Positions 33,370 through 42,016 of a stretch of 64,000 nucleotides of DNA are shown here, one piece after another. The notes under the pieces are model-generated. The model had not been told where the DNA came from. It worked only from the letters and a program-made list of their open reading frames with translations, and ran no database searches. Source of the DNA: an uncultured Spirochaetales bacterium (GTDB lineage: Bacteria > Spirochaetota > Spirochaetia > Sphaerochaetales > Sphaerochaetaceae); the NCBI GenBank assembly GCA_949282255.1, contig CASDPA010000010.1:1-64000 (forward strand), written 5' to 3'. The stretch's first letter is position 1, and each line of letters starts with the position of its first letter. The position numbers and the translations under genes are program-made.

Positions 33370-34730
33370 TATGAAAATATCTCCTGTAGATAATCACTGT
33401 CATCATGTGCTACGGACAATATCAATGTGTCTCCAGCCTCAAATACATAATTGCCATCCGGAACAAGAGAACCGCCATCTGTTTTCTTGACGCCTGCCAC
33501 GATTATCTTACCCTTCAGATTGATTTCCTTGAGGGCTTTTCCCAAGAAACGGAAATTATCCCTGACTATGTATTCATAAACCTCCAGATGTCCGTTGAAC
33601 ATCGTATGGATTGCAGAGACCGATTCACCTCGGAAACATTTCAACAGGGAGTCTACCGTGACATCCGTTGAGGAAAGGGCCACATCCACTCCAAGGCTCA
33701 ATGCGAATTGGCTGTAATTGCTGTTTGTCCTTATTAAAGCGATTGTTCTCTTCACCCCTATCCTTTTAGCATAGCTGGCTGCAATGATATTGAGCTCATC
33801 GCTGTCGGTTAGGGAAATCAACAGATCTGAGCCCCCGATTTCCTCCTCATCCCATATCTGCTCGTCCGTAATCTGGGCATTGAGCACAAGAATCTCCGGA
33901 AAAAGGACAGCGAACTCAGTCGCGGTATCATGATTCTTCTCTATCAATTTGACCTTCTTGCGCTCCGCAGGGGAAAAAGTCAACAAAAGATATCTGGTCA
34001 TCCTGGTTGCGCCAACGATTATTATGTCATCCGGCTCCTTATATTCCGAATAGGTCGGAAGCCCGTTGATATTGGCTTTCACGTCATCGTCATCGGAAAT
34101 CACAGCAATGATATCGGAAAGCCTTATCTTCGTATTTCCATTCGGAATGAAAGCCTTTCCTTTTCTGTTCACTCCCAAAACGACGAAGTTCTTAGCCGAC
34201 CCCATCCTGACATCCATCAGGCTCTTATTAAGGAACGGAGAAGACCCGTCCACCTCCAAGGTATAGAGAATGAAATTCGTATCGGGAAAGATTATGTCAT
34301 CCTTATATAATCCACTATGGATGATATCCACAATCCTCAATGCACCCTCTTGGTCCGGATTGACAATATGGCTTATGCCAAGGATTTTACCGGAAGGCAA
34401 CCCCTCCGGTCCTGTATAGGTGATGGAGCGTATGGCTGCAATCGTTTTGGAGATATTCGGAAAATTGGCAGCAACCAGACCGCATGAGACTATGTTGACC
34501 TCATCGGAATCGGTGACAGCAATAACTGCATCAGTCGTTTCGACGCCAGCTTCCTTAAGCTTCTCAATATTCGTGGCCGAGCCGCAGACCGCCATGCAAT
34601 CCAGCTTTGATTGCGCGGCCTGGCATCTTTCAACGGAACTATCCAAAAAAGTTATGGACTTATCCTCTTCGATAAGATGTCTGGCAAGTCCCAGACCTCT
34701 TCTTCCCGCGCCGATTATAAGAACATGCAT
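33369..34730 (-). CDS. trkA: Trk potassium system NAD-binding gating subunit
   Basis: A 453-residue peripheral protein that gates TrkH. Two tandem RCK units are visible: the first Rossmann motif V-L-I-I-G-A-G-R-R-G-L-G-L-A at the N-terminus, the second I-I-I-V-G-A-T-R-M-T-R-Y near residue 225, each followed by a TrkA-C domain (about 130-215 and 370-453). The second glycine motif is degenerate and may not bind nucleotide. Start ATG 34730 begins directly at the Rossmann strand and has GGGGGC upstream. Upstream of trkH in the same transcript. Confidence 0.92.
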   Translation of the reverse strand: MHVLIIGAGRRGLGLARHLIEEDKSITFLDSSVERCQAAQSKLDCMAVCGSATNIEKLKEAGVETTDAVIAVTDSDEVNIVSCGLVAANFPNISKTIAAIRSITYTGPEGLPSGKILGISHIVNPDQEGALRIVDIIHSGLYKDDIIFPDTNFILYTLEVDGSSPFLNKSLMDVRMGSAKNFVVLGVNRKGKAFIPNGNTKIRLSDIIAVISDDDDVKANINGLPTYSEYKEPDDIIIVGATRMTRYLLLTFSPAERKKVKLIEKNHDTATEFAVLFPEILVLNAQITDEQIWDEEEIGGSDLLISLTDSDELNIIAASYAKRIGVKRTIALIRTNSNYSQFALSLGVDVALSSTDVTVDSLLKCFRGESVSAIHTMFNGHLEVYEYIVRDNFRFLGKALKEINLKGKIIVAGVKKTDGGSLVPDGNYVFEAGDTLILSVAHDDSDYLQEIFS

Positions 34731-34850
34731 TTTCAGCCCCCATCCCATTTTTAACAGAGAGAAATATGAAAATCTCTGCAGCAGACAGGAAAATGCTAAC
34801 CTAAATCGATAGTAAAGACAAGGTCAAACACCCCTTTTGAATAAATGGTG

Positions 34851-36218
34851 TCAGAGTATGACCTCATCCACACCCAAAAGCGACATGTAGACCTTTTTTA
34901 AATCATCATGCCTTTTTTCCAGCTTGCGGCACGAATCCTCCAATGCCTTTTCTGTAATATCCAGCCTGAGATTTCCCGCAGTTCCGGTGCTTGTCCTTTT
35001 TGAAAGGGATGCAACAGGGTCCTCCGCCTCGACAGATTCGAGATTCAATCCGATCTGCCTGTAGCTATCTCTGAAATTGCCACCGGCCAGCACCTTTTCC
35101 ATAACACGGTCCGTTGCATACAATTCGCTTGTACAGGCTTTTTTAAGCGCATCAGCATGAACCTCAAGCCCTTCGACCATCCTATTGAAAATCAATATGA
35201 GTTCTTCGGTGGCTTTGAAGCCCTCCACCAGAGGTTCTTTGGTATCCTGGAAATCACGGTTATATCCGCTGGGAAGGCTCTTTATGATTCCCCTTACCCT
35301 ATCGGCAAGCGATGTTATGAGCGAAGTGCGGCTTCTGGCAAGCTCCAATCCATCAGGATTCTTCTTTTGGGGCATTATGCTGCTTCCCGTACAAAGTTCG
35401 CTGGGAAGTGAGAAATAAGAAAACTCCGGGAGAGTGAACAACATCAAATCCTGACTGAGCTTAGAAAGGGTCAATGCGACATAAGAGCACCAGTCAAGGA
35501 AAAAAAGCTCGTATTTTCCACGGCAGTTGTTGGCATAAAGAACATTGTTCTGTACCTTAAGAAAGCCCATCAGGGCCGACGTATATTCCCTATCAATCGG
35601 AAGCGTGGTCCCGTAGCTTGCAGCAGACCCAAGCGGACTCTGGTCAAAAATATCATACAATCCTTCGGCCATGGCCACCTCATCGATGAGCTCCTCGGCA
35701 TAAGACATCATCCAAAGCGCAACAGAACTTGGCATCGCTTTCTGCATATGGGTGCGCCCGGGCATCGGCACCAGAACATTCTTCTTGGAAAAACTGATCA
35801 TGGAAGATATGAGCGAACATACTGAATCGGAAAGCCGCAGCATAGCCTGCCTGAGGAAAATCCTGATGGCTGTCTGGACCTGGTCGTTCCGGCTGCGTCC
35901 GGTATGTATCTTTTTCCCGACATCACCATAGAGCTCGGTCAGATATCCTTCGATTGCGGTATGACAATCCTCATCGGAGGGTTTGATCTCAAAAGTTCCC
36001 TCTTTTCTTTTTAAAGCGAGTTTTCTAAGGCCTTCATCAAGAATGCGGACCTCTTCGTCTGTGAGAATGCCTATTTTACCCAACCCGCGCATATGGGCTG
36101 CGGAGCCAACAAGATCGGATAGTACAAGATCCATATCGAGGACATAATCATTACGTACGGTGAAACGTTCCATAAGAAGATCTAATGTATAATTCTTCTG
36201 CCAAAGTTTTGTAGCCAT
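34851..36218 (-). CDS. argH: Argininosuccinate lyase
   Basis: Splits argininosuccinate to arginine and fumarate. The 455-residue protein belongs to the fumarase/aspartase superfamily; the signature G-S-S-I-M-P-Q-K-K-N-P-D lies near residue 278, with H-T-G-R-S-R-N-D-Q-V near 105 and G-R-T-H-M-Q-K-A near 156. A cytoplasmic homotetramer in the family. No argG or other arginine genes are nearby. The region between it and trkA (about 100 bp) shows only a weak stem. Confidence 0.95.
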   Translation of the reverse strand: MATKLWQKNYTLDLLMERFTVRNDYVLDMDLVLSDLVGSAAHMRGLGKIGILTDEEVRILDEGLRKLALKRKEGTFEIKPSDEDCHTAIEGYLTELYGDVGKKIHTGRSRNDQVQTAIRIFLRQAMLRLSDSVCSLISSMISFSKKNVLVPMPGRTHMQKAMPSSVALWMMSYAEELIDEVAMAEGLYDIFDQSPLGSAASYGTTLPIDREYTSALMGFLKVQNNVLYANNCRGKYELFFLDWCSYVALTLSKLSQDLMLFTLPEFSYFSLPSELCTGSSIMPQKKNPDGLELARSRTSLITSLADRVRGIIKSLPSGYNRDFQDTKEPLVEGFKATEELILIFNRMVEGLEVHADALKKACTSELYATDRVMEKVLAGGNFRDSYRQIGLNLESVEAEDPVASLSKRTSTGTAGNLRLDITEKALEDSCRKLEKRHDDLKKVYMSLLGVDEVIL

Positions 36219-36293
36219 GGCTCAAAAATACCACATAAGTTTTTTTTCTGCCACCGATTTGGACAAAGACCTTGTAAAACGGATTGATTTGAT

Positions 36294-37250
36294 ATGAAGA
36301 AAGCACTTTTAATCCCGATGATGGCATTCCTTCTCATTTCCTGCCCCGCAGAAAGCTACGATATGCACAATCTCTTTTCACCCAGCAAAAAGAGCCCCGT
36401 GCTTCTCGATTTCAAATTATATTCAAACAGACTGATCAGTATCGGTTTCGATGAACAGGTGATTCTGTTGGAAGTGCTCCTCGACAATAACAGGCTTGTT
36501 CACGATAAGACATTTTCAAGGCTTCAGAACATCGACTTGCAAATGAGATTGGATGCAGGCATCGAAAAAAGGCTGTCATTTACAGTTGAGAACCATCAAG
36601 GAAACACTGCACGATTCTCGATACCTGTTGTAGGCGTCAACATGAACCAGGCAAAAGCCTTGATAACGGAACTGAGCACAAAGGGAACCGCCGACTCCCC
36701 TGACAGGGTAGAACTCCATATCACAAAAGATGGAACCACAGCTGGATTATGCCTTTCAGATGCGGTCATAGGCATGGAGGATCATCGTTTTCATCTTCCG
36801 GAGCTGAAAGTGAAGAAAAACGATATCATAGTTATAAGCTGGGACAGGGAGATTCCGGGAGGGGAAAGGACGGAAAAAAACGGTATGTACAATACTTTCT
36901 TCATCAATGCAGGAAGTGGGAAAACGCTTTCCGGTTCAAATGGCGTGGTAATCCTCTTTTCCCACATAAACGGAGATGGTGCGATAATGGACGCATTGCC
37001 GTACAACAGCAGCAGTGCAAGTTTGAGTGACGGATATGGAAATGAAAAAAGCAGGGTTTCTGCAGAACGCCTGATTTCCGATGGTCTTTGGGAAGGAGAT
37101 ACCGTAATCAGCGATGAGGTGACCACATCCAGGGTGATCGCCAGATACTGGCCTTATCAAGATACAAACACAAAAGATGATTTTTACATAACCGCGGCAA
37201 GAAACAGCACATTCGGAGAAAGAAACACAAACGTTGTATATGTTCCTTAA
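36294..37250 (+). CDS. Lipoprotein with a lamin-tail-like domain, unknown role
   Basis: A 318-residue secreted protein. The signal peptide ends in a lipobox, L-L-I-S-C (Cys17), so it should be lipidated and anchored in a membrane. Residues about 20-110 form a beta-rich segment; 130-318 resemble a lamin-tail-like domain (R-V-E-L-H-I-T-K-D-G-T, then D-I-I-V-I-S-W-D) found in many spirochaetal and other surface proteins. I do not recognise a specific family. ATG starts 75 bp from divergent argH. A role at the cell surface is likely but unproven. Confidence 0.75.
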   Translation: MKKALLIPMMAFLLISCPAESYDMHNLFSPSKKSPVLLDFKLYSNRLISIGFDEQVILLEVLLDNNRLVHDKTFSRLQNIDLQMRLDAGIEKRLSFTVENHQGNTARFSIPVVGVNMNQAKALITELSTKGTADSPDRVELHITKDGTTAGLCLSDAVIGMEDHRFHLPELKVKKNDIIVISWDREIPGGERTEKNGMYNTFFINAGSGKTLSGSNGVVILFSHINGDGAIMDALPYNSSSASLSDGYGNEKSRVSAERLISDGLWEGDTVISDEVTTSRVIARYWPYQDTNTKDDFYITAARNSTFGERNTNVVYVP

Positions 37251-37296
37251 ATCTGTTCAAGCCATCCATCAGCCAGTGTTTATAAAGCTGATAAAT

Positions 37297-37314
37297 CCCC
37301 TGGGAGCCCAGGGG
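37297..37314. repeat. Perfect inverted repeat between convergent genes
   Basis: CCCCTGGG-AG-CCCAGGGG, in the 124-bp gap between the lipoprotein and ssb stops. It is a strong stem, but the T-rich tract lies on its upstream side for either strand, so it is a poor intrinsic terminator. It may still act as an mRNA 3'-end stabiliser. Confidence 0.6.
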
Positions 37315-37374
37315 AGGAAAAAAGAAAAAAATGAAAATAAGATGAATGGAATTCCAAAGCCTTATGAATCAAGT

Positions 37375-37815
37375 TCAGAATTCATATACAATCCGGGGTT
37401 CCCCGGCATTTTTCGCTCCATCGTCTGATTCTATGACGGCAATATTGCCCCTGTCTCCTTTACCCCGTTCCGTTCTCCTCATCCTATACTCGATATGCTG
37501 GGCCAGAATTTCAAGATTCTTTCTCTCCTCGTTATCCTTGTTAAGCCATTTGGAAAGGCGCATGCGTCCAACAACCCTTACGCTCATACCCTTCTTAAGG
37601 TTCGCCAGACATTTATCGGCAAGATCTCCCCATGCCTGCACCTGCATGAATGTTGCTTCGTCCATCAGCTCCCCTTCCCTGTTCTTATACCTTCGATGAT
37701 TGGCGATATCGAATTTCACAAGGCATCCCCAATCACCATCGGCTCCCGCCTCGGCAACAAGCCGTGGATCCTGTACGATCATTCCTTCGATTATGATGCT
37801 GTTTATCTGATTCAT
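37375..37815 (-). CDS. ssb: Single-stranded DNA-binding protein, lacking the acidic C-terminal tip
   Basis: A 146-residue protein with one OB-fold: M-N-Q-I-N-S-I-I-I-E-G opening, V-K-F-D-I-A-N-H-R, F-M-Q-V-Q-A-W-G-D-L-A and V-R-V-V-G-R-M-R typical of SSB. The C-terminus ends in G-E-P-R-I-V-Y-E-F rather than the DDDIPF-like tip used to recruit repair partners. It may be a second, specialised SSB, or the tip may be replaced. Start ATG 37815 has AGGAGG six bases upstream. Divergent from pyrH by 65 bp. Confidence 0.85.
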   Translation of the reverse strand: MNQINSIIIEGMIVQDPRLVAEAGADGDWGCLVKFDIANHRRYKNREGELMDEATFMQVQAWGDLADKCLANLKKGMSVRVVGRMRLSKWLNKDNEERKNLEILAQHIEYRMRRTERGKGDRGNIAVIESDDGAKNAGEPRIVYEF

Positions 37816-37880
37816 AAATCCTCCTATCATTCAAATCCGGCAAGGTTCAAATATGCTCACTCTTTTGTTATACTGTTGCC

Positions 37881-38570
37881 ATGATCACAACAGTATTATC
37901 ACTTGGCGGGTCCATAGTGGCCCCGGACAGGCCTGATTGCAAATTCCTTTCATCGTTCAAGAAAGCGGTTGAGGAATACTTGAAAGAAGATTGCACAAGA
38001 AGGCTCATAATCGTCACCGGAGGAGGTGCTCCGGCACGCATATATCAAAATGCGGCAAAAGAGGTATGCGGTAAAATCGAAGACGGGAAACTAGATTGGC
38101 TGGGCATAAGATCCACCCATTTAAATGGAGAGCTTGTAAAAGCGATATTCCAAGACATGGCGGAGGATCATCTGGTCACAAACCCGACGGAAGATATCAC
38201 CTTCACAAAAAGAATCCTTGTCGCAGCAGGATGGAAACCAGGTTTTTCCACGGATACCGATGCAGTGTATCTTGCTGAAAAATTCGGAGCGAAACTGATA
38301 ATCAACCTATCAAACATAGCAAAGGTATATACCGACGATCCCAAAAAGAATCCTGAGGCAAAGCCTCTCGATTCGATCAGCTGGAATGATTTCATCGCCA
38401 TGGTAGGAACAGAATGGATCCCCGGCAAGAACACACCTTTCGATCCTATCGCTTCACAGAAAGCGAGAGATCTGGGCCTCAAAGTCGTATGTGCCGATGG
38501 GCGGCAGATAGAAAATACCATGAAGATACTCAGGGGAGAGGAATTCTTCGGTACCCTTATCGGTGCTTAA
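37881..38570 (+). CDS. pyrH: UMP kinase, archaeal type
   Basis: Phosphorylates UMP to UDP, the step after the pyr operon. The 229-residue amino-acid-kinase-fold protein has S-L-G-G-S-I near the N-terminus, V-T-G-G-G-A-P-A-R, P-G-F-S-T-D-T-D-A-V and the nucleotide-binding V-Y-T-D-D-P-K-K-N-P-E-A. The short D-T-D-A-V loop and overall length match the archaeal-type UMP kinase group, not the usual bacterial hexameric PyrH. Its 3' end overlaps the convergent radical-SAM gene by 14 bases. Confidence 0.88.
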   Translation: MITTVLSLGGSIVAPDRPDCKFLSSFKKAVEEYLKEDCTRRLIIVTGGGAPARIYQNAAKEVCGKIEDGKLDWLGIRSTHLNGELVKAIFQDMAEDHLVTNPTEDITFTKRILVAAGWKPGFSTDTDAVYLAEKFGAKLIINLSNIAKVYTDDPKKNPEAKPLDSISWNDFIAMVGTEWIPGKNTPFDPIASQKARDLGLKVVCADGRQIENTMKILRGEEFFGTLIGA

Positions 38571-39495
38571 GAGATAGGAAATAATCGTTGGGAGTGCTGA
38601 AGGGATGAGGAAATGGATTGTCCTTGGTGAAATCAGGAATCCACAAAATCTCATCCCCCTGCTCCTGAATAAAGCCGTCTTCGATTCCAAGCGTTTCGAA
38701 GGCGTCTATGATCGAATCGTATTCCTTTGCACTCAGCTTTTCGAAAACCAAATCGCCTTCCGGCGGAACAAACTGGACCATGAGCGAAAGGAAGAAATTA
38801 TCCTTGTACTGTGCAGCATAATACGAAAGGAATCTGAAGGTGGCATCCAATGTGCCGGGGAAAACCAGATGCCTTAAAATCACTCCCCTCATCTTTTCCT
38901 CCAGATCGGTTTCAGGGTGTGTTCCTTTCACATAATCCATGACAGGGATTATCACATCAGCATATTGCTCCCTGCCGCAGAATACGGAGCATACCTTCCT
39001 ATCAAGGCTTTTGCAATCAAGAAGATATATGTCTATATAAGGATCAATGAGCGCCAAAGCCTCCAAATCCTCATACCCGGAGGAATTCCATACCACCGGC
39101 AAAGACAGTCCTTTTTCTTTGGCAATCAAAAGCGCTTCAATTATGGAAGGGATGAAATGCGTCCCTGTGACAAGATTCAACGTCGATGCCCCCATCCTTT
39201 CCAGATCCAACATCAATATGGACAATTCGTCGATGGAAACAGGATATCCGACATTAAGATCCCCTTTCCCGCTTATCTGTATGTTTTGGCAATATCTGCA
39301 ATGGAGGGGACACCCGGAAAAGAATATCATTCCTGAACCGTTTTCTCCTGTTATCGGAGGTTCCTCCCCCCTATGGAGTCCGCTCCACGCGATCATAACC
39401 TCATCACTCATGCCACATATGCCGCTTCTGCCTTTGGTCCTATCCACACCGCACCTGTTCGGACAGAGCGTGCACCGCTCATAGCCTTTCATCAT
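38557..39495 (-). CDS. Radical SAM protein, pyruvate formate-lyase-activase-like (PflX/AmmeMemoRadiSam-like)
   Basis: A 312-residue radical-SAM enzyme. The cluster motif F-S-G-C-P-L-H-C-R-Y-C-Q-N (Cys-x3-Cys-x2-Cys) lies near residue 60, preceded by a Cys-rich leader C-T-L-C-P-N-R-C-G and G-I-C-G. The G-E-E-P-P-I-T-G segment before the motif is as in the PflX family, which is distinct from true PflA. Role unknown in the family. The start (ATG 39495 or 39492) has only a weak site. Divergent from the patatin gene with just 40 bp between starts. Confidence 0.85.
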   Translation of the reverse strand: MMKGYERCTLCPNRCGVDRTKGRSGICGMSDEVMIAWSGLHRGEEPPITGENGSGMIFFSGCPLHCRYCQNIQISGKGDLNVGYPVSIDELSILMLDLERMGASTLNLVTGTHFIPSIIEALLIAKEKGLSLPVVWNSSGYEDLEALALIDPYIDIYLLDCKSLDRKVCSVFCGREQYADVIIPVMDYVKGTHPETDLEEKMRGVILRHLVFPGTLDATFRFLSYYAAQYKDNFFLSLMVQFVPPEGDLVFEKLSAKEYDSIIDAFETLGIEDGFIQEQGDEILWIPDFTKDNPFPHPFSTPNDYFLSLKHR

Positions 39496-39535
39496 CTTGA
39501 CCTGCTTTGATTATGATATTATCAATTTATTGGAT

Positions 39536-40678
39536 ATGGGTAAACTTACGGACTTATTTAAAAAGGATCCATTCGGCGATACGAGATACATCCTTGCCAT
39601 AGACGGCGGAGGAATGCGTGGCATCATACCCGCATATATACTGAAAAAGCTTGACGAGCTGATCAAAGCCGAAGGGGATGAAAGACCTCTTTACAGCCAT
39701 TTCGACCTGGTTGCAGGAACAAGCACCGGAGGCCTTTTGGCCATTGGGCTTTCGTGTCCGCAGGAAGGATCGGGACTTATCAAGGAGGAAGGGCGCAACA
39801 TACCTGTTTACAGAAAAAGGAACTTGCTGAAAAAACCTGTATTCGAAGGTATTGTGACAAAAGAAGCCGATCCAGCTTCATTAGAAAACATTTATCTCGA
39901 AAACGGATCCAAGATATTCCCATCATCCTCGAAAAAGATTTTTTCCCACATCGGACAGTTCTTCAGTGACAAATACGATGCCAGACCCTTTGAGCGTTTT
40001 CTAAAAGACATGCTTTCAGACATACCTTTGAAAAGCCTTAAAGTTCCTACAGCCATAGTCAGCTTCAACACCACAAAGTCCTCGATTTATGTATTCCGAA
40101 GCTGGGATGATCATGGATTCTTGCTACGCGAGGCGGCAAGAGCCACCACCGCTGCTCCGATGTATTTCCCTCCAGCCGTCCTTCAAGACAGCGAAGCAGG
40201 GGATCGTCTTGTCCTTTCCGACGGAGGACTGGGCGCAAACAATCCGGCTCTGGTGGCATACGTGGAGGCGCAAAGGCTTTATCCAGAAGCCAAAAACTTT
40301 AAGATCCTCTCACTCTCAACCTGCAAAAACCCCTATTCTTTCGACCCTACAAAAACATCAGGAGGCGTCACTGGATGGGTCACAAGCATAACCCGCCTAT
40401 ATTCGGCGGCACAGGAAAATTCTGTCGGAGAGTACCTGAATCGTATTCAAAACGTCCAATACACGAGAATCTATTCCAAGATACTCGACAAGCGCATTGC
40501 CTTGGATGATACCAGCGCAGAAAGTTTGGAAATACTGAGGGAAAAGGCGGAAAAGGTTTATGAGAACCAGATGGAGGAGATAAAGGCTTTTGCACATGAG
40601 CTTGTGCAAAAAAGCGTTGGAAGCAAAGTCAAGCTCTCGAATCCGCTTATGATAGGATGTGACAAAGTCACGGAATAG
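39536..40678 (+). CDS. Patatin-like phospholipase
   Basis: A 380-residue patatin-fold lipase. It has the oxyanion loop I-D-G-G-G-M-R-G, the nucleophile elbow G-T-S-T-G-G (Ser in G-x-S-x-G) and the dyad Asp in L-S-D-G-G-L-G-A-N-N-P. No signal peptide is seen, so it is probably cytoplasmic or membrane-peripheral. Patatins hydrolyse phospholipid or neutral lipid acyl chains. Some are effectors of nucleotide-signalled antiphage systems, but no nucleotide cyclase gene is adjacent. ATG 39536 was chosen because the domain begins there. The ribosome site is weak. Confidence 0.9.
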   Translation: MGKLTDLFKKDPFGDTRYILAIDGGGMRGIIPAYILKKLDELIKAEGDERPLYSHFDLVAGTSTGGLLAIGLSCPQEGSGLIKEEGRNIPVYRKRNLLKKPVFEGIVTKEADPASLENIYLENGSKIFPSSSKKIFSHIGQFFSDKYDARPFERFLKDMLSDIPLKSLKVPTAIVSFNTTKSSIYVFRSWDDHGFLLREAARATTAAPMYFPPAVLQDSEAGDRLVLSDGGLGANNPALVAYVEAQRLYPEAKNFKILSLSTCKNPYSFDPTKTSGGVTGWVTSITRLYSAAQENSVGEYLNRIQNVQYTRIYSKILDKRIALDDTSAESLEILREKAEKVYENQMEEIKAFAHELVQKSVGSKVKLSNPLMIGCDKVTE

Positions 40679-40726
40679 CCAAAATAAAGTTTGTATACTC
40701 TAACTATCAGAAGGTAAAAAACCTTC
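40659..40726 (+). promoter_or_regulatory. Control region before the peroxiredoxin gene
   Basis: A perfect inverted repeat GTGAC-AAA-GTCAC overlaps the patatin 3' end (40659-40671). A promoter-like TATACT follows at about 40694-40699. The untranslated leader then forms a 6-bp hairpin GAAGGT-AAAAA-ACCTTC (40710-40726) immediately before the AAGGAGG ribosome site. Possible operator or RNA hairpin; no regulator is identified. Confidence 0.35.
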
Positions 40727-40742
40727 CAAGGAGGACTATACA

Positions 40743-41414
40743 ATGGATGAAAATTTCAGAATGCCGCTCATCGGCGACAAAGCACCGGAATTCAAAGCAG
40801 TAACAACTCAAGGTAACATCAGCTTTCCGGAAGACTATAAAGGAAAATGGGTCATCCTCTTTTCACACCCGGCAGATTTCACACCTGTATGCACCACTGA
40901 ATTCATGACATTTGCAAGCATGATCGAGGAGTTCAAAAGCCTGAATACCGAACTCATCGGCCTTTCCGTAGATTCTTTATATGCACATATCGCATGGCTC
41001 AGAAAAATCCAGGACCTGAAATGGAAAAACCTGGAAAACATCAATGTCACCTTCCCCCTGATCGAGGATATCAGGATGGATGTCGCCAAAAAATACGGGA
41101 TGATCCAGCCCAACGCCTCCAACACCCAGGCTGTAAGAGCGGTGTTTGTGATAGATCCGGAAGGAGTGATCAGGACAATCCTTTACTATCCGCTTTCCAC
41201 AGGAAGGAATTTTGATGAAATCAAGAGGATCATCCTTGCATTGCAAAAAGCCGACAAGGATTCATGTGCAACCCCGGCAGACTGGAGACCAGGAGATGAT
41301 GTGATTGTCCCGACTGCAGGCAGCTGCGGCGTGGCAAAACAGAGAATGGAAGATAAGAGCGGAGACATTTATTGTCTTGACTGGTTCATGTGTTTCAGAA
41401 AAGAAAAGAAATAA
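40743..41414 (+). CDS. Peroxiredoxin, Prx6 / AhpC type
   Basis: A 223-residue thiol peroxidase reducing peroxides. The active site P-A-D-F-T-P-V-C-T-T-E-F contains the peroxidatic Cys near residue 46; a second conserved region is the W-x-x-I-Q-D and R-A-V-F-V-I-D-P. Length and the C-terminal extension (C-G-V-A and a late Y-C-L-D-W-F-M-C) place it with Prx6-like archaeal/bacterial enzymes, often able to use additional Cys as resolving residues. AAGGAGG lies nine bases before ATG. Terminated at 41424. Confidence 0.92.
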   Translation: MDENFRMPLIGDKAPEFKAVTTQGNISFPEDYKGKWVILFSHPADFTPVCTTEFMTFASMIEEFKSLNTELIGLSVDSLYAHIAWLRKIQDLKWKNLENINVTFPLIEDIRMDVAKKYGMIQPNASNTQAVRAVFVIDPEGVIRTILYYPLSTGRNFDEIKRIILALQKADKDSCATPADWRPGDDVIVPTAGSCGVAKQRMEDKSGDIYCLDWFMCFRKEKK

Positions 41415-41423
41415 AAGAAAGTA

Positions 41424-41447
41424 AGGAGGGGCGAACACCCCTCCTTT
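41424..41447. terminator. Bidirectional terminator between peroxiredoxin and nucleosidase genes
   Basis: Nine-bp stem AAGGAGGGG / CCCCTCCTT with a six-base loop, ten bases past the plus-strand stop. On the minus strand the tail is ACTTTCTTTTATTTC; on the plus strand only a short T run follows. It probably serves both convergent genes. Confidence 0.65.
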
Positions 41448-41449
41448 CA

Positions 41450-42016
41450 TCACTTAATGGAGCTGATATAATCCGAAACATTGCTAAGCAACAGCTCCCG
41501 GCCTTCCCTCAAAATACGTTTATAATCAGCCAATAGGACTTTCTGCCCTATATTATCGGTTATCAATTTAAAAACTGCACATTTTTTTCCGAGCCTCAAT
41601 CCTGCATATGCAACAGAATATGCCTCCATATCCGCAGCATCGGCAAAATCGCAATCCGTCGAACAGAAAGCAGAAGAGGATAAAAGCCGGTATTTTTCAG
41701 GTCCTGCAACATCGATTTCCGCAACAGTCCTGCAGTGTGCATCAATGGTTGCCCCCCTTTTCAAATGATAGGCGCTCAAATCCTGATCGCGGTTCATCAC
41801 TGAAGAAAATGAGTGGACGCTGCCTATTTCAAACCGCCTAGAAAATGTCCCGGCAGTACCGACATTCACAACCATATCCGGTTCAAGCTCCTTTATTGCA
41901 ACGGCCGCATTGACCGCGGAAAGAACGAGCCCCGTACCCAAAGATGCTGTCAGAAAACCGGCTTTCTTAAAAATGGAAAGCTCTTCAACGGAAGCAGCTG
42001 TGATAAGAACTTTCAT
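41450..42016 (-). CDS. Nucleoside phosphorylase/nucleosidase family protein (MTA/SAH nucleosidase-like)
   Basis: A 188-residue member of the PNP/UDP family. It has V-N-V-G-T-A-G-T-F near residue 50, the purine-binding D-M-E-A-Y-S-V-A near 128, and a final S-D-N-... like I-T-D-N-I-G region. At 188 residues it is shorter than typical MTA/SAH nucleosidases (about 230). Substrate is uncertain: methylthioadenosine, adenosylhomocysteine, or another nucleoside. Its ATG overlaps the pyridoxal kinase stop by four bases, third in the order hexokinase - kinase - nucleosidase. Confidence 0.78.
   Translation of the reverse strand: MKVLITAASVEELSIFKKAGFLTASLGTGLVLSAVNAAVAIKELEPDMVVNVGTAGTFSRRFEIGSVHSFSSVMNRDQDLSAYHLKRGATIDAHCRTVAEIDVAGPEKYRLLSSSAFCSTDCDFADAADMEAYSVAYAGLRLGKKCAVFKLITDNIGQKVLLADYKRILREGRELLLSNVSDYISSIK

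Noticed and set aside
37297-37314. Inverted repeat as an intrinsic terminator
   Set aside because: No T run on the downstream side for either strand; listed only as a repeat.
39536-40678. Patatin as a CBASS antiphage effector
   Set aside because: No CD-NTase, ubiquitin-like or HORMA/TRIP13 genes are adjacent; neighbours are pflX-like and peroxiredoxin genes.
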